Of a stretch of DNA of 64,000 bases, positions 56,756 to 64,000 are shown in pieces. The stretch covers positions 1-64,000 of the forward strand of contig NZ_JAHTBI010000001.1 of assembly GCF_019168305.1 (NCBI RefSeq), given 5' to 3'. Both the position numbers and the translations under genes were made by a program. The DNA comes from Pseudomonas aegrilactucae. Lineage in GTDB: Bacteria > Pseudomonadota > Gammaproteobacteria > Pseudomonadales > Pseudomonadaceae. Under the pieces are notes generated by a model that saw only the letters and a list, made by a program, of their open reading frames with translations, ran no database searches and had not been told where the DNA came from. Position 1 is the stretch's first letter; every line of letters starts with the position of its first letter.

Positions 56756-58155
56756 GCCTGCGTCCAGTCATTGTCGGCGGTGGTTCGGCCGGCATGGCGG
56801 CGGCCATCGAGCTGGCCCGCCATGGCATTCGCAGCGTGCTGCTCGATGAAGCCTCGCGCCTGGGCGGTGTGGTGTATCGCGGCCCGCTGCGCAGCGGTGT
56901 CGACCTGGGTTACCTGGGCAAGCGCTACGCCACGGCATTGAACCGTCTGCATGAAGAATTCGCAGCCTGCGCCGACCAGGTCGAAGTGCGCCTGCAGACC
57001 CGGGTGGTGGGCGGTGAAGGCGGTGAGCGGCTGATGGTGCTGGAGGCCGATGAGCAACTGCACGAGGTCGAATTCAGCCACCTGGTGCTGTCGGCCGGCT
57101 GCCATGAGCGCAACGTGCCGTTCCCCGGCTGGACCTTGCCCGGGGTGATGCTGCTGGGTGGTTTGCAGTTGCAGATCAAGAGCGGCGTGGTCAAGCCGCT
57201 GGGCACCACGGTGATTGCCGGCACCGGGCCGCTGCTGCCGCTGGTGGCGTGCCAGCTGCATGCGGCCGGGGTGAAGGTGGAAGGGGTGTACGAAGCCTGC
57301 GCCTTCGGCAAGATCGCCAAGGAAAGCCTGGCGCTGCTGAACAAGCCCCAGCTGTTTCTCGATGGCCTGAGCATGCTCGGCTACCTGAAGCTCAATGGCA
57401 TCCCGATGAACTATGGCTGGGGTGTGGTGGGGGCTGACGGCGATGCCGAGCTCGCCGAGGTGCGTCTTGCGCCATACGGCGAGACCTGGCAGCCGGACAT
57501 GAGCCGTGTGCAACGCGTATCGGCGCAGACCCTGGCGGTCGGCTACGGCTTTATCCCGCGTACCCAGCTCAGCCAGCAGATGGGCCTGGCGCACGGTTTC
57601 AATGAGGATGGCTACCTGCGTGCCGAGTGCAATGTGTGGCAGCAGAGCAGCGTGCCGCACATCCACCTGGCCGGGGACATGGGCGGGATTCGTGGTGGCG
57701 AGGCGGCCATGCTCACCGGGCGCATTGCTGCTGTGTCGATCCTGCACCAGGCTCAGGTGATCAGCGCCGAACAGGCGCTTGAGCTGCGCGAGCGCTACCT
57801 GGGCAAACTGGCGGCGATCAAGCGCTTTCGTGCCGGCGTGGACCGCTACACCCTGCGCGGTGCCGAACAGGTCGCGCTGCCGAGCGCAGACACCGTGATC
57901 TGCCGCTGCGAGCATGTGACCCGTGCCGATATCGACCGTGCCCTGGAGCAGGGCGTCGAAGACATGGCCGGGCTCAAGATGCGCACCCGCGTGAGCATGG
58001 GCGACTGCCAGGGGCGCATGTGCGTGGGCTACTGCAATGACCGTCTGCGCCAGGCCACCGGGCGTGCGGACGTAGGCTGGCTGCGCCCGCGTTTCCCGAT
58101 CGACCCGATTCCTTTCTCCGCATTTCAACACCTGGGCACGGAAGCTGAAGCATGA
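56752..58155 (+). CDS. hcnB: Hydrogen cyanide synthase subunit HcnB
   Basis: HcnB is an FAD/NAD(P)-binding subunit. The 467-residue protein has RPVIVGGGSAGMAAAIELAR at the N-terminus and a C-terminal BFD-like cysteine region (CRCEHVTRADI; CQGRMCVGYC) that may hold a second [2Fe-2S] cluster. Homologous D-hydroxyproline or opine dehydrogenase subunits look similar, but the gene order and lengths favour Hcn. Overlaps hcnA and hcnC by 4 bp each. Confidence 0.88.
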   Translation: MSLRPVIVGGGSAGMAAAIELARHGIRSVLLDEASRLGGVVYRGPLRSGVDLGYLGKRYATALNRLHEEFAACADQVEVRLQTRVVGGEGGERLMVLEADEQLHEVEFSHLVLSAGCHERNVPFPGWTLPGVMLLGGLQLQIKSGVVKPLGTTVIAGTGPLLPLVACQLHAAGVKVEGVYEACAFGKIAKESLALLNKPQLFLDGLSMLGYLKLNGIPMNYGWGVVGADGDAELAEVRLAPYGETWQPDMSRVQRVSAQTLAVGYGFIPRTQLSQQMGLAHGFNEDGYLRAECNVWQQSSVPHIHLAGDMGGIRGGEAAMLTGRIAAVSILHQAQVISAEQALELRERYLGKLAAIKRFRAGVDRYTLRGAEQVALPSADTVICRCEHVTRADIDRALEQGVEDMAGLKMRTRVSMGDCQGRMCVGYCNDRLRQATGRADVGWLRPRFPIDPIPFSAFQHLGTEAEA

Positions 58156-59393
58156 ACAGAACCTATGATGTGGTCATCGCCGGTGGGGGCGTGATCGGCG
58201 CCTCGTGTGCCTACCAGTTGTCCAAGCGCCATAACCTGAAGATCGCCCTGATCGACGCCAAGCGCCCGGGCAACGCCACGCGCGCCTCGGCCGGCGGGCT
58301 GTGGGCGATCGGCGAGTCGGTAGGCCTGGGGTGCGGGGTGATCTTCTTTCGCATGATGTCGCAAAAGCACAAGCGGGAGGCCCATGGCGCCGCCGTGGCG
58401 GTCGATGCGAGCACGCCGCATATCCTGCCGCAGTCGTTCTTCGACTTTGCACTTCAATCGAATGCGTTGTACCCGGGCCTGCACCAGGAACTGATGGAGC
58501 GCCATGGCATGGACTTCAAGTTCGAGCGCACCGGCCTCAAGTACGTGATCTACGACGACGAAGACCGCCTGTACGCCGAGCACATCGTGGCGCAGATTCC
58601 GCACCTGGCCGACCAGGTGCGCTGGCTTGACCGCGACGCCCTGCGCAAGGCGGAACCTGCCGTCAGCCATCATGCCCATGGCGCCCTTGAGTTCCTATGC
58701 GACCACCAGGTCAGCCCGTTTCGTCTGGCGGACGCGTACAGCGAAGGCGCACGGCAGAACGGTGTCGACGTGTTTCTCAACACCAATGTCACCGGCGTGC
58801 GGCACCAGGGTGATCGGGTAGTCGGTGTCGAAACCGATGTGGAGGGGGTGTTCCACTGCCAGACCCTGATCAACGCCGGCGGCGCCTGGGCCGCAGAGCT
58901 GAGCGAGATGGCCACTGGCCAGAGCATTCCGGTCAAGCCGGTGAAAGGCCAGATCCTGCTTACCGAGCGCATGCCCAAGCTGCTGCAGGGCTGCCTGACC
59001 ACCAGCGATTGCTACATGGCGCAGAAGGACAACGGCGAGATCCTGATCGGCAGCACCACCGAGGACAAGGGCTTTGACGTCACCACCACCTACCCCGAGA
59101 TCAACGGGCTGGTACAGGGCGCGGTGCGCTGCATTCCGGCGCTGGCGCAGATCAACCTCAAGCGCAGCTGGGCCGGCCTGCGCCCGGGCTCGCCCGACGA
59201 GCTGCCGATTCTGGGCCCGGTGCAGGGCGTGAGCGGCTACCTGAATGCCTGTGGACACTTTCGCACCGGCATCCTGACTTCGGCGATCACCGGTGTGCTG
59301 ATCGACAAGGTGCTGCATGAGGAGGCGCTGCCGCTGGACTTGTCGCCGTTTCTGGCGGATCGCTTCGTGACGGCGCCCGCCGTCCAGGCGTAA
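58152..59393 (+). CDS. hcnC: Hydrogen cyanide synthase subunit HcnC
   Basis: HcnC is the D-amino-acid-oxidase-like FAD subunit that oxidises glycine. The 413-residue protein has YDVVIAGGGVIGASCAYQL at the N-terminus and a DAO-type C-terminus with KRSWAGLRPGSPDELPILG. It completes a three-gene operon with ATGA junctions. Related DAO subunits of other amine dehydrogenases exist, so glycine as substrate rests on the HcnA match. Confidence 0.88.
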   Translation: MNRTYDVVIAGGGVIGASCAYQLSKRHNLKIALIDAKRPGNATRASAGGLWAIGESVGLGCGVIFFRMMSQKHKREAHGAAVAVDASTPHILPQSFFDFALQSNALYPGLHQELMERHGMDFKFERTGLKYVIYDDEDRLYAEHIVAQIPHLADQVRWLDRDALRKAEPAVSHHAHGALEFLCDHQVSPFRLADAYSEGARQNGVDVFLNTNVTGVRHQGDRVVGVETDVEGVFHCQTLINAGGAWAAELSEMATGQSIPVKPVKGQILLTERMPKLLQGCLTTSDCYMAQKDNGEILIGSTTEDKGFDVTTTYPEINGLVQGAVRCIPALAQINLKRSWAGLRPGSPDELPILGPVQGVSGYLNACGHFRTGILTSAITGVLIDKVLHEEALPLDLSPFLADRFVTAPAVQA

Positions 59394-59400
59394 GCACCCA

Positions 59401-59424
59401 CCGGCCCTCGGCTTCGAGGGCCGG
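59401..59424. terminator. Hairpin between hcnC and lpd
   Basis: CCGGCCCTCG, loop GCTT and CGAGGGCCGG form a perfect 10-bp stem between the convergent hcnC and lpd. No T-run follows, so termination efficiency is uncertain. Confidence 0.6.
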
Positions 59425-59439
59425 CGGACGTTACCCAGG

Positions 59440-60840
59440 TCAGATCTGCATGGCCATGCCTTCGACGTTCATCGCCGCCTGGCGCAAGGCTTCGGAGCGG
59501 GTCGGGTGCGGGTGGCAGGTGAGTGCGATGTCTTCGGCCGAGGCCGAGAATTCCATGGCCACGCAGTACTCGCCGATCATCTCGCTGACGCTCGGGCCCA
59601 CCAGGTGCACGCCCAGCACCTCGTCGGTTTCGGCGTCGGCCAGCACCTTGGCGAAGCCTTCGGTCTCGTGGTTGATCTTGGCCCGGCTGTTGGCCATGAA
59701 CGGGAACTTGCCGACCTTGTAGGCGCGACCTTCAGCCTTGAGCTGCTCTTCGGTCTTGCCCACGCTGGCCAGTTCGGGGCGGGTGTAGATCACCCCGGGG
59801 ATCAGCCCGTAGTTCACCTCGTGGGCCTTGCCATGGATACGCTCGATGCAGGCAATGGCTTCGTCTTCAGCCTTGTGCGCGAGCATCGGGCCGCTGGTGA
59901 CGTCACCGATCACCCACACCCCCGGCACGCTGGTGCGATGGCCCTGGTTCTCGAGCATGCCGCGTTTGTCGGTTTCAATGCCGACGGTGTCAAGCCCCAG
60001 GCCTTTGGTGTAAGGGCGGCGACCGATGGCGACCAGCACGTAGTCGGCTTCGAGGGTTTCGGCAGTACCGCCGGCTGCCGGCTCCAGGGTCAGGCGGACG
60101 CTGTCGGCCGACGGGGTTGCCTGGGTCACCTTGCTGCCCAGCTTGAACGTCATGCCTTGCTTGGCCAGCGAACGTTGCAGCGTCTTGGCGGTTTCTTCGT
60201 CGGTGCCGGGGCATATGCGGTCCAGGTATTCCACCACGGTCACCTGGCTACCGAGTCGGCGCCACACCGAACCCAGCTCCAGGCCGATCACGCCCGCGCC
60301 GATCACCACCAGGTGCCTGGGCACCTGGGGCAGGGCGAGGGCGCCGGTGGAGTCGATGATGCGCTGGTTGTCGATCGTCACGCCGGGCAGCGGCGTCGGC
60401 TCGGAGCCGGTGGCGATGACGATGTCCTTGGCCTGCAGCTCGGTGACTGCGCCCTGATCGTCGGTCACCTTGACCTTGCCCACGCCATCGAGCTGGCCCC
60501 AGCCCTTGATCCAGTCGACCTTGTTCTTGCGAAACAGGAACTCGATGCCCTTGGTCAGGCCGGCGACGCTCTCGTCCTTCTGTTTCATCATCTGCGCCAG
60601 GTTCAGGTTCGGCTTGACCTCGATGCCGAGGTTGGCGAACTCGCTGCCGGCGGCGGCTTCATACAGCTCGGAGGCATGCAGCAGCGCCTTGGACGGCATG
60701 CAGCCGACGTTCAGGCAGGTGCCGCCCAGGGTGGCGCGGCCCTCTATGCAGGCCACGCTCAGGCCCAGCTGACCGGCGCGGATGGCAGCGTTGTAGCCGC
60801 CAGGACCGCCACCGATGATCACGACATCATAGGCTTTCAT
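59440..60840 (-). CDS. lpd: Dihydrolipoamide dehydrogenase
   Basis: This flavoprotein reoxidises dihydrolipoamide in 2-oxoacid dehydrogenase or glycine cleavage complexes. The 466-residue protein begins MKAYDVVIIGGGPGGYNAAI and has the redox disulfide in GGTCLNVGCMPSK (C42/C47). The interface histidine is in LTCHPHPTRSEAL. P. putida has several lpd genes; this orphan copy is next to cfa and cls, as is lpd3 in KT2440. The start is chosen over a run-on 37 codons upstream. Confidence 0.93.
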   Translation of the reverse strand: MKAYDVVIIGGGPGGYNAAIRAGQLGLSVACIEGRATLGGTCLNVGCMPSKALLHASELYEAAAGSEFANLGIEVKPNLNLAQMMKQKDESVAGLTKGIEFLFRKNKVDWIKGWGQLDGVGKVKVTDDQGAVTELQAKDIVIATGSEPTPLPGVTIDNQRIIDSTGALALPQVPRHLVVIGAGVIGLELGSVWRRLGSQVTVVEYLDRICPGTDEETAKTLQRSLAKQGMTFKLGSKVTQATPSADSVRLTLEPAAGGTAETLEADYVLVAIGRRPYTKGLGLDTVGIETDKRGMLENQGHRTSVPGVWVIGDVTSGPMLAHKAEDEAIACIERIHGKAHEVNYGLIPGVIYTRPELASVGKTEEQLKAEGRAYKVGKFPFMANSRAKINHETEGFAKVLADAETDEVLGVHLVGPSVSEMIGEYCVAMEFSASAEDIALTCHPHPTRSEALRQAAMNVEGMAMQI

Positions 60841-61030
60841 TGTTGTACTCCCGGATGAAGAATCGACAATGGCGCCAAGGTTAGTCTGCTGCTTTGGAGG
60901 TTGTATACAATTTATCGCACTACCTTTCAGGGGGGGCGCGCCTGCAACCATGGTGGTGTCAGGCTGAAGATTTCCGTGGATGGACTACCCTTTTTCGCAG
61001 TAGTGCGAGAAACAACGGGAGACTCCTTTC

Positions 61031-62215
61031 ATGCTTGCGCAACTTCCACCTGCTCTGCAGAGCCTGCAGTTGCCCTTGCGACTCAAGCTTTGGGATGGCC
61101 ACCAGTTCGACCTGGGGCCTGCGCCGCACGTCACCATCGTGGTCAAGGACCCCCAACTGATCAGCCAGCTGACGCACCCCAGCCTGGATGAACTGGGTGC
61201 GGCGTTCGTCGAAGGCAAGCTGGAGCTCGAGGGCACCATCGCCGAAGTGATCCGTGTGTGCGATGCGCTCAGCCAGGCCCTGCTCAAGGACGAGGAAGAC
61301 GACCAACCCGTGCGCAGCGAGCACGACAAGGCCACCGACGCGGCAGCCATTTCCTACCATTACGACCTGTCCAACGCCTTCTACCAGCTGTGGCTGGACC
61401 CGGACATGGCCTACTCCTGCGCGTACTTCAAGCACCTTGGCGATACCCTCGAACAGGCCCAGCAGAACAAGTTCGAGCACCTGTGCCGCAAGCTGCGCTT
61501 GCAGCAGGGCGACTACCTGCTGGATGTGGGATGCGGGTGGGGCGGGCTGTCGCGCTATGCCGCACGTGAGTTCGGTGCCAGGGTGTTCGGCATTACCCTG
61601 AGCAAGGAACAGCTCAAGCTAGCGCGCAAACGGGTCAAGGCCGAGGGCCTGGAAGGCCAGGTCCAGCTGCAGATTCTCGATTACCGCGACCTGCCGCAGG
61701 ATGGACGTTTCGACAAGGTGGTGAGCGTGGGCATGTTCGAGCATGTGGGCCACGCCAACCTGGCGCTGTATTGCCAGCGGCTGTTTGGCGCCGTGCGTGA
61801 AGGGGGGCTGGTGATGAACCACGGCATCACCGCCAAGCACGTGGACGGGCGTCCGGTCGGTCGCGGGGCTGGCAGCTTCATCGGGCGCTATGTGTTCCCC
61901 CAGGGCGAGCTGCCGCACCTGGCGATGATCAGCGCGAGCATCAGCCAGGCGGGTCTGGAGGTGGTCGATGTAGAGAGCTTGCGCCTGCATTACGCGCGCA
62001 CGCTGGGGCTGTGGAGCGACCGCCTGGAAAGCCAGCTCGACAAGGCGGCGGCGCTGGTGCCAGAGCGTGCATTGCGCATCTGGCGGCTGTACCTGGCCGG
62101 TTGCTCGTACGCTTTCACCAAGGGCTGGATCAACCTGCACCAGATCCTGGCGGTCAAACCCTATGCCGATGGCCACCATGACCTGCCGTTGACCCGTGAC
62201 GACCTGTACCGCTAG
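61031..62215 (+). CDS. cfa: Cyclopropane-fatty-acyl-phospholipid synthase
   Basis: Cfa adds a methylene from SAM across the double bond of membrane unsaturated fatty acids, a stationary-phase and stress change. The 394-residue protein has the SAM motif LLDVGCGWGGLSRYAA near 165 and the family blocks HYDLSNAFYQLWLDPDMAYSC (described as 115-135) and GMFEHVGHANL. GGAG precedes the ATG. It is divergent from lpd and convergent with cls. Confidence 0.94.
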   Translation: MLAQLPPALQSLQLPLRLKLWDGHQFDLGPAPHVTIVVKDPQLISQLTHPSLDELGAAFVEGKLELEGTIAEVIRVCDALSQALLKDEEDDQPVRSEHDKATDAAAISYHYDLSNAFYQLWLDPDMAYSCAYFKHLGDTLEQAQQNKFEHLCRKLRLQQGDYLLDVGCGWGGLSRYAAREFGARVFGITLSKEQLKLARKRVKAEGLEGQVQLQILDYRDLPQDGRFDKVVSVGMFEHVGHANLALYCQRLFGAVREGGLVMNHGITAKHVDGRPVGRGAGSFIGRYVFPQGELPHLAMISASISQAGLEVVDVESLRLHYARTLGLWSDRLESQLDKAAALVPERALRIWRLYLAGCSYAFTKGWINLHQILAVKPYADGHHDLPLTRDDLYR

Positions 62216-62220
62216 GCGGT

Positions 62221-63660
62221 TCAGAGAATCGGCGAAATCAGGCGGGCGATACGCATCCCCAGCTGTTGCAGGCGATGGGTATCGAGGGTGTCGTCGGCGG
62301 TGATTTCCCGCGACTGTTCAAAGTCCTGGTTGAGCATGTGCTCGACCTGGTCGGCAAAGCCGCGGTCGACGGTCAGCAGCATGATCTCGAAATTGAGGCG
62401 GAACGAACGGTTGTCCAGGTTGGCGCTGCCGATGGCGCTGACCTCGTTGTCGATCAGCACCACCTTCTGGTGCAGGAACCCGGGCCCGTAGCGAAACATG
62501 CGGATGCCGGCGCGCACCGCGTCGAAGGCGAACAGGCTGGAGGCGGCGTAGACGATGCGATGGTCGGGGCGCGAGGGGATCAGGATGCGCACGTCCACAC
62601 CACGCAACACGGCCAGGCGCAGTGCGGCGAAAACGGCTTCGTCGGGAATGAAATACGGGCTGGTGATCCATACCCGTTCGCGTGCCGCGTGGATGGCCTC
62701 GACGAAAAACAGCGAGCAGGTTTCCTGCGGATCGGCCGGGCCGCTGGCCAGCACCTGGCAGAGCACGCCATCGTCGGGGTAGGTGTCGGGCAGGATCAAG
62801 GGTGGCAACTGACGCGCGGCCCAGAACCAGTCTTCGGCGAACGACTCCTGCAGGCACGCCAGCACCGGGCCGCTGACCTGCACATGGGTGTCGCGCCAGG
62901 GTGACAGGCGCGGGTTGCCGCCCAGGTACTCGTCGCCCACGTTGTGCCCGCCGAGAAACCCCAGCAGGCCGTCGACTACCACGATCTTGCGGTGGTTGCG
63001 AAAGTTGACCTGAAAGCGGTTGAACCAGCCGCGGCGCGTGGCGAAGGCACGGATGTTCACGCCACCATCGCGCAGGGCCTGAACGTAGGCTGAGGGCAGG
63101 GCGTGGCTGCCGACGCTGTCGAACAGCACGTAGATCTTCACCCCGGCGGCAGCCTTGCGCAGCAGCAGGTGCTTGAGTTCACGCCCGAGGCCATCGTCAT
63201 GGATGATGAAAAACTGGATCAGCACGGTATCGGTGGCACCCTCGATGGCCTTGAAGATCGCATCGAAGGTGGCCTGGCCATCGATCAGCAGGCTGACCTG
63301 GTTGTTGGCCAGGCACGGCATGCGACCCAACCTGGGCATGGCACGCAGCGCGGCATAGGATTCGGAGTTGCGTGCTGCCAGTGCTTCCTCGACCCACGGC
63401 CGCCAGTTGAGGTCGGCCATGGCCACGTGCATTTCGCGATTGGCCTGGCGACGTGCCTTGATATAGGCGTCGAAGGTGCGACTGCCAAACACCAGGTACG
63501 GGATCAGTGTGAAGTAGGGGATGAACAGCAAGGACATGGCCCAGGCGATCGCGCCTTGAGCGGTGCGCACGGTGAACACGGCATGCAAGGCCGCGATGAT
63601 GCCCAGCAGGTGAATCACGCCGATCAGGTAACCGAAGAAGTAGGGGCTGTGATAATCCAT
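62221..63660 (-). CDS. cls: Cardiolipin synthase (phospholipase D family)
   Basis: Cls joins phosphatidylglycerol molecules into cardiolipin at the inner membrane. The 479-residue protein has two N-terminal hydrophobic segments (about 5-25, 35-55) and two PLD motifs, [18 protein letters not shown] and [20 protein letters not shown]. The start [12 protein letters not shown] is preferred to one 8 codons upstream. It ends 5 bp from cfa. Confidence 0.95.
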   Translation of the reverse strand: MDYHSPYFFGYLIGVIHLLGIIAALHAVFTVRTAQGAIAWAMSLLFIPYFTLIPYLVFGSRTFDAYIKARRQANREMHVAMADLNWRPWVEEALAARNSESYAALRAMPRLGRMPCLANNQVSLLIDGQATFDAIFKAIEGATDTVLIQFFIIHDDGLGRELKHLLLRKAAAGVKIYVLFDSVGSHALPSAYVQALRDGGVNIRAFATRRGWFNRFQVNFRNHRKIVVVDGLLGFLGGHNVGDEYLGGNPRLSPWRDTHVQVSGPVLACLQESFAEDWFWAARQLPPLILPDTYPDDGVLCQVLASGPADPQETCSLFFVEAIHAARERVWITSPYFIPDEAVFAALRLAVLRGVDVRILIPSRPDHRIVYAASSLFAFDAVRAGIRMFRYGPGFLHQKVVLIDNEVSAIGSANLDNRSFRLNFEIMLLTVDRGFADQVEHMLNQDFEQSREITADDTLDTHRLQQLGMRIARLISPIL

Positions 63661-63788
63661 ACACGTCCTGCTGTCCGAGGGCATTGCCTGCTAACAGAGC
63701 ATGTTCGTGACTGCCCTTGCAACCGAAAGCGTAAAAACGCGTCTAACCTGTGTTCCGGCTTGGGGCCGGATTTTGGAGGAATCACTAC

Positions 63789-64000
63789 ATGACTATTCGT
63801 CTGCCGATGCTGGCACTGGTGCTGGGCCTGTCGAGCCCCCTGGTGCAGGCGCAGATGCTGCAACCCGGGCTGTGGGAGCTGACCACCAGCGACATGCAGG
63901 TCGATGGCAAGCCGCTGCCGGACATGGCGTTCATGCTTGGCCAGTTGAAGAACCTGCCGCCCGAGCAGCGCGCGATGATCGAAGGTGGCCTGGCCAAGCA
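63789..64000 (+). CDS. DUF3617-family exported protein (partial)
   Basis: The open frame begins MTIRLPMLALVLGLSSPL, a signal peptide with likely cleavage after VQA, followed by QMLQPGLWELTTSDMQVDGKP, the start of DUF3617. GGAGGA is eight bases upstream of the ATG. About 70 codons are visible and the 3' end is outside the window. Function unknown; the family is periplasmic. Confidence 0.82.
   Translation, partial: MTIRLPMLALVLGLSSPLVQAQMLQPGLWELTTSDMQVDGKPLPDMAFMLGQLKNLPPEQRAMIEGGLAK

Overview
The window is about 64 kb of GC-rich chromosomal DNA from a Pseudomonas of the P. putida / P. entomophila group, spanning the replication origin. The assignment rests on the Pseudomonas order of the origin genes (gyrB-recF-dnaN-dnaA / rpmH-rnpA-yidD-yidC-mnmE / mnmG-rsmG-parA-parB-atpIBEFHAGDC-glmU-DeoR-glmS), on protein sequences that read like P. 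putida homologues, on Pseudomonas-type parS sites, and on a complete hcnABC cyanide operon close to the origin, which P. entomophila-like strains have and P. putida KT2440, as far as I recall, lacks.

Layout. (1) 0-15.5 kb is a conserved housekeeping arm: aroE, hemF, qor, tsaC and dprA; divergently def-fmt-rsmB-trkA-TPR; then an LpxL/HtrB acyltransferase, tag, glyQS, gmhB and a PlsC acyltransferase. Inverted REP doublets sit where genes converge. (2) 15.5-24 kb is accessory: an MHS-family transporter, a GMC oxidoreductase with a divergent LysR regulator, and a same-strand run of four genes coding for an HxE-type Fe(II)/2-oxoglutarate oxygenase, an AEC-family permease, a Blh-like metallo-beta-lactamase-fold hydrolase and a TauE/SafE permease. 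(3) 24-41.4 kb is the origin core. It holds two related origin-like modules, one between dnaA and rpmH (ori1) and one in front of mnmG (ori2), whose DnaA boxes and AT-rich motifs lie at the same offsets. A two-gene cassette (OLD/RecF-like ATPase plus a DUF4276 TOPRIM-like protein) lies between mnmE and ori2 and looks like a PARIS-type anti-phage module. Two parS sites lie inside recF, and parAB closes the block. (4) 41.4-53 kb holds the F1Fo ATP synthase operon, glmU, a DeoR regulator and glmS. (5) 53-64 kb, beyond the glmS/attTn7 position, holds a lower-GC standalone GlmU-like hexapeptide acyltransferase, a membrane sulfatase/LtaS-like protein, hcnABC, lpd, cfa, a cardiolipin synthase and the start of a DUF3617 gene.

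How it works together. The window carries initiation (dnaA, two DnaA-box arrays), sliding clamp, gap repair and supercoiling (dnaN, recF, gyrB), segregation (parA, parB, parS), translation and tRNA modification (rpmH, rnpA, mnmE, mnmG, tsaC, rsmB, rsmG, glyQS, def, fmt), membrane protein insertion and energy (yidC, yidD, atp), and envelope precursor and lipid synthesis (glmU, glmS, gmhB, htrB, plsC, cfa, cls). Perfect 9-bp DnaA boxes (I count 29 by eye) are spread over the origin-flanking genes, well above expectation. I saw no rRNA, tRNA, CRISPR array, intact insertion sequence or prophage.
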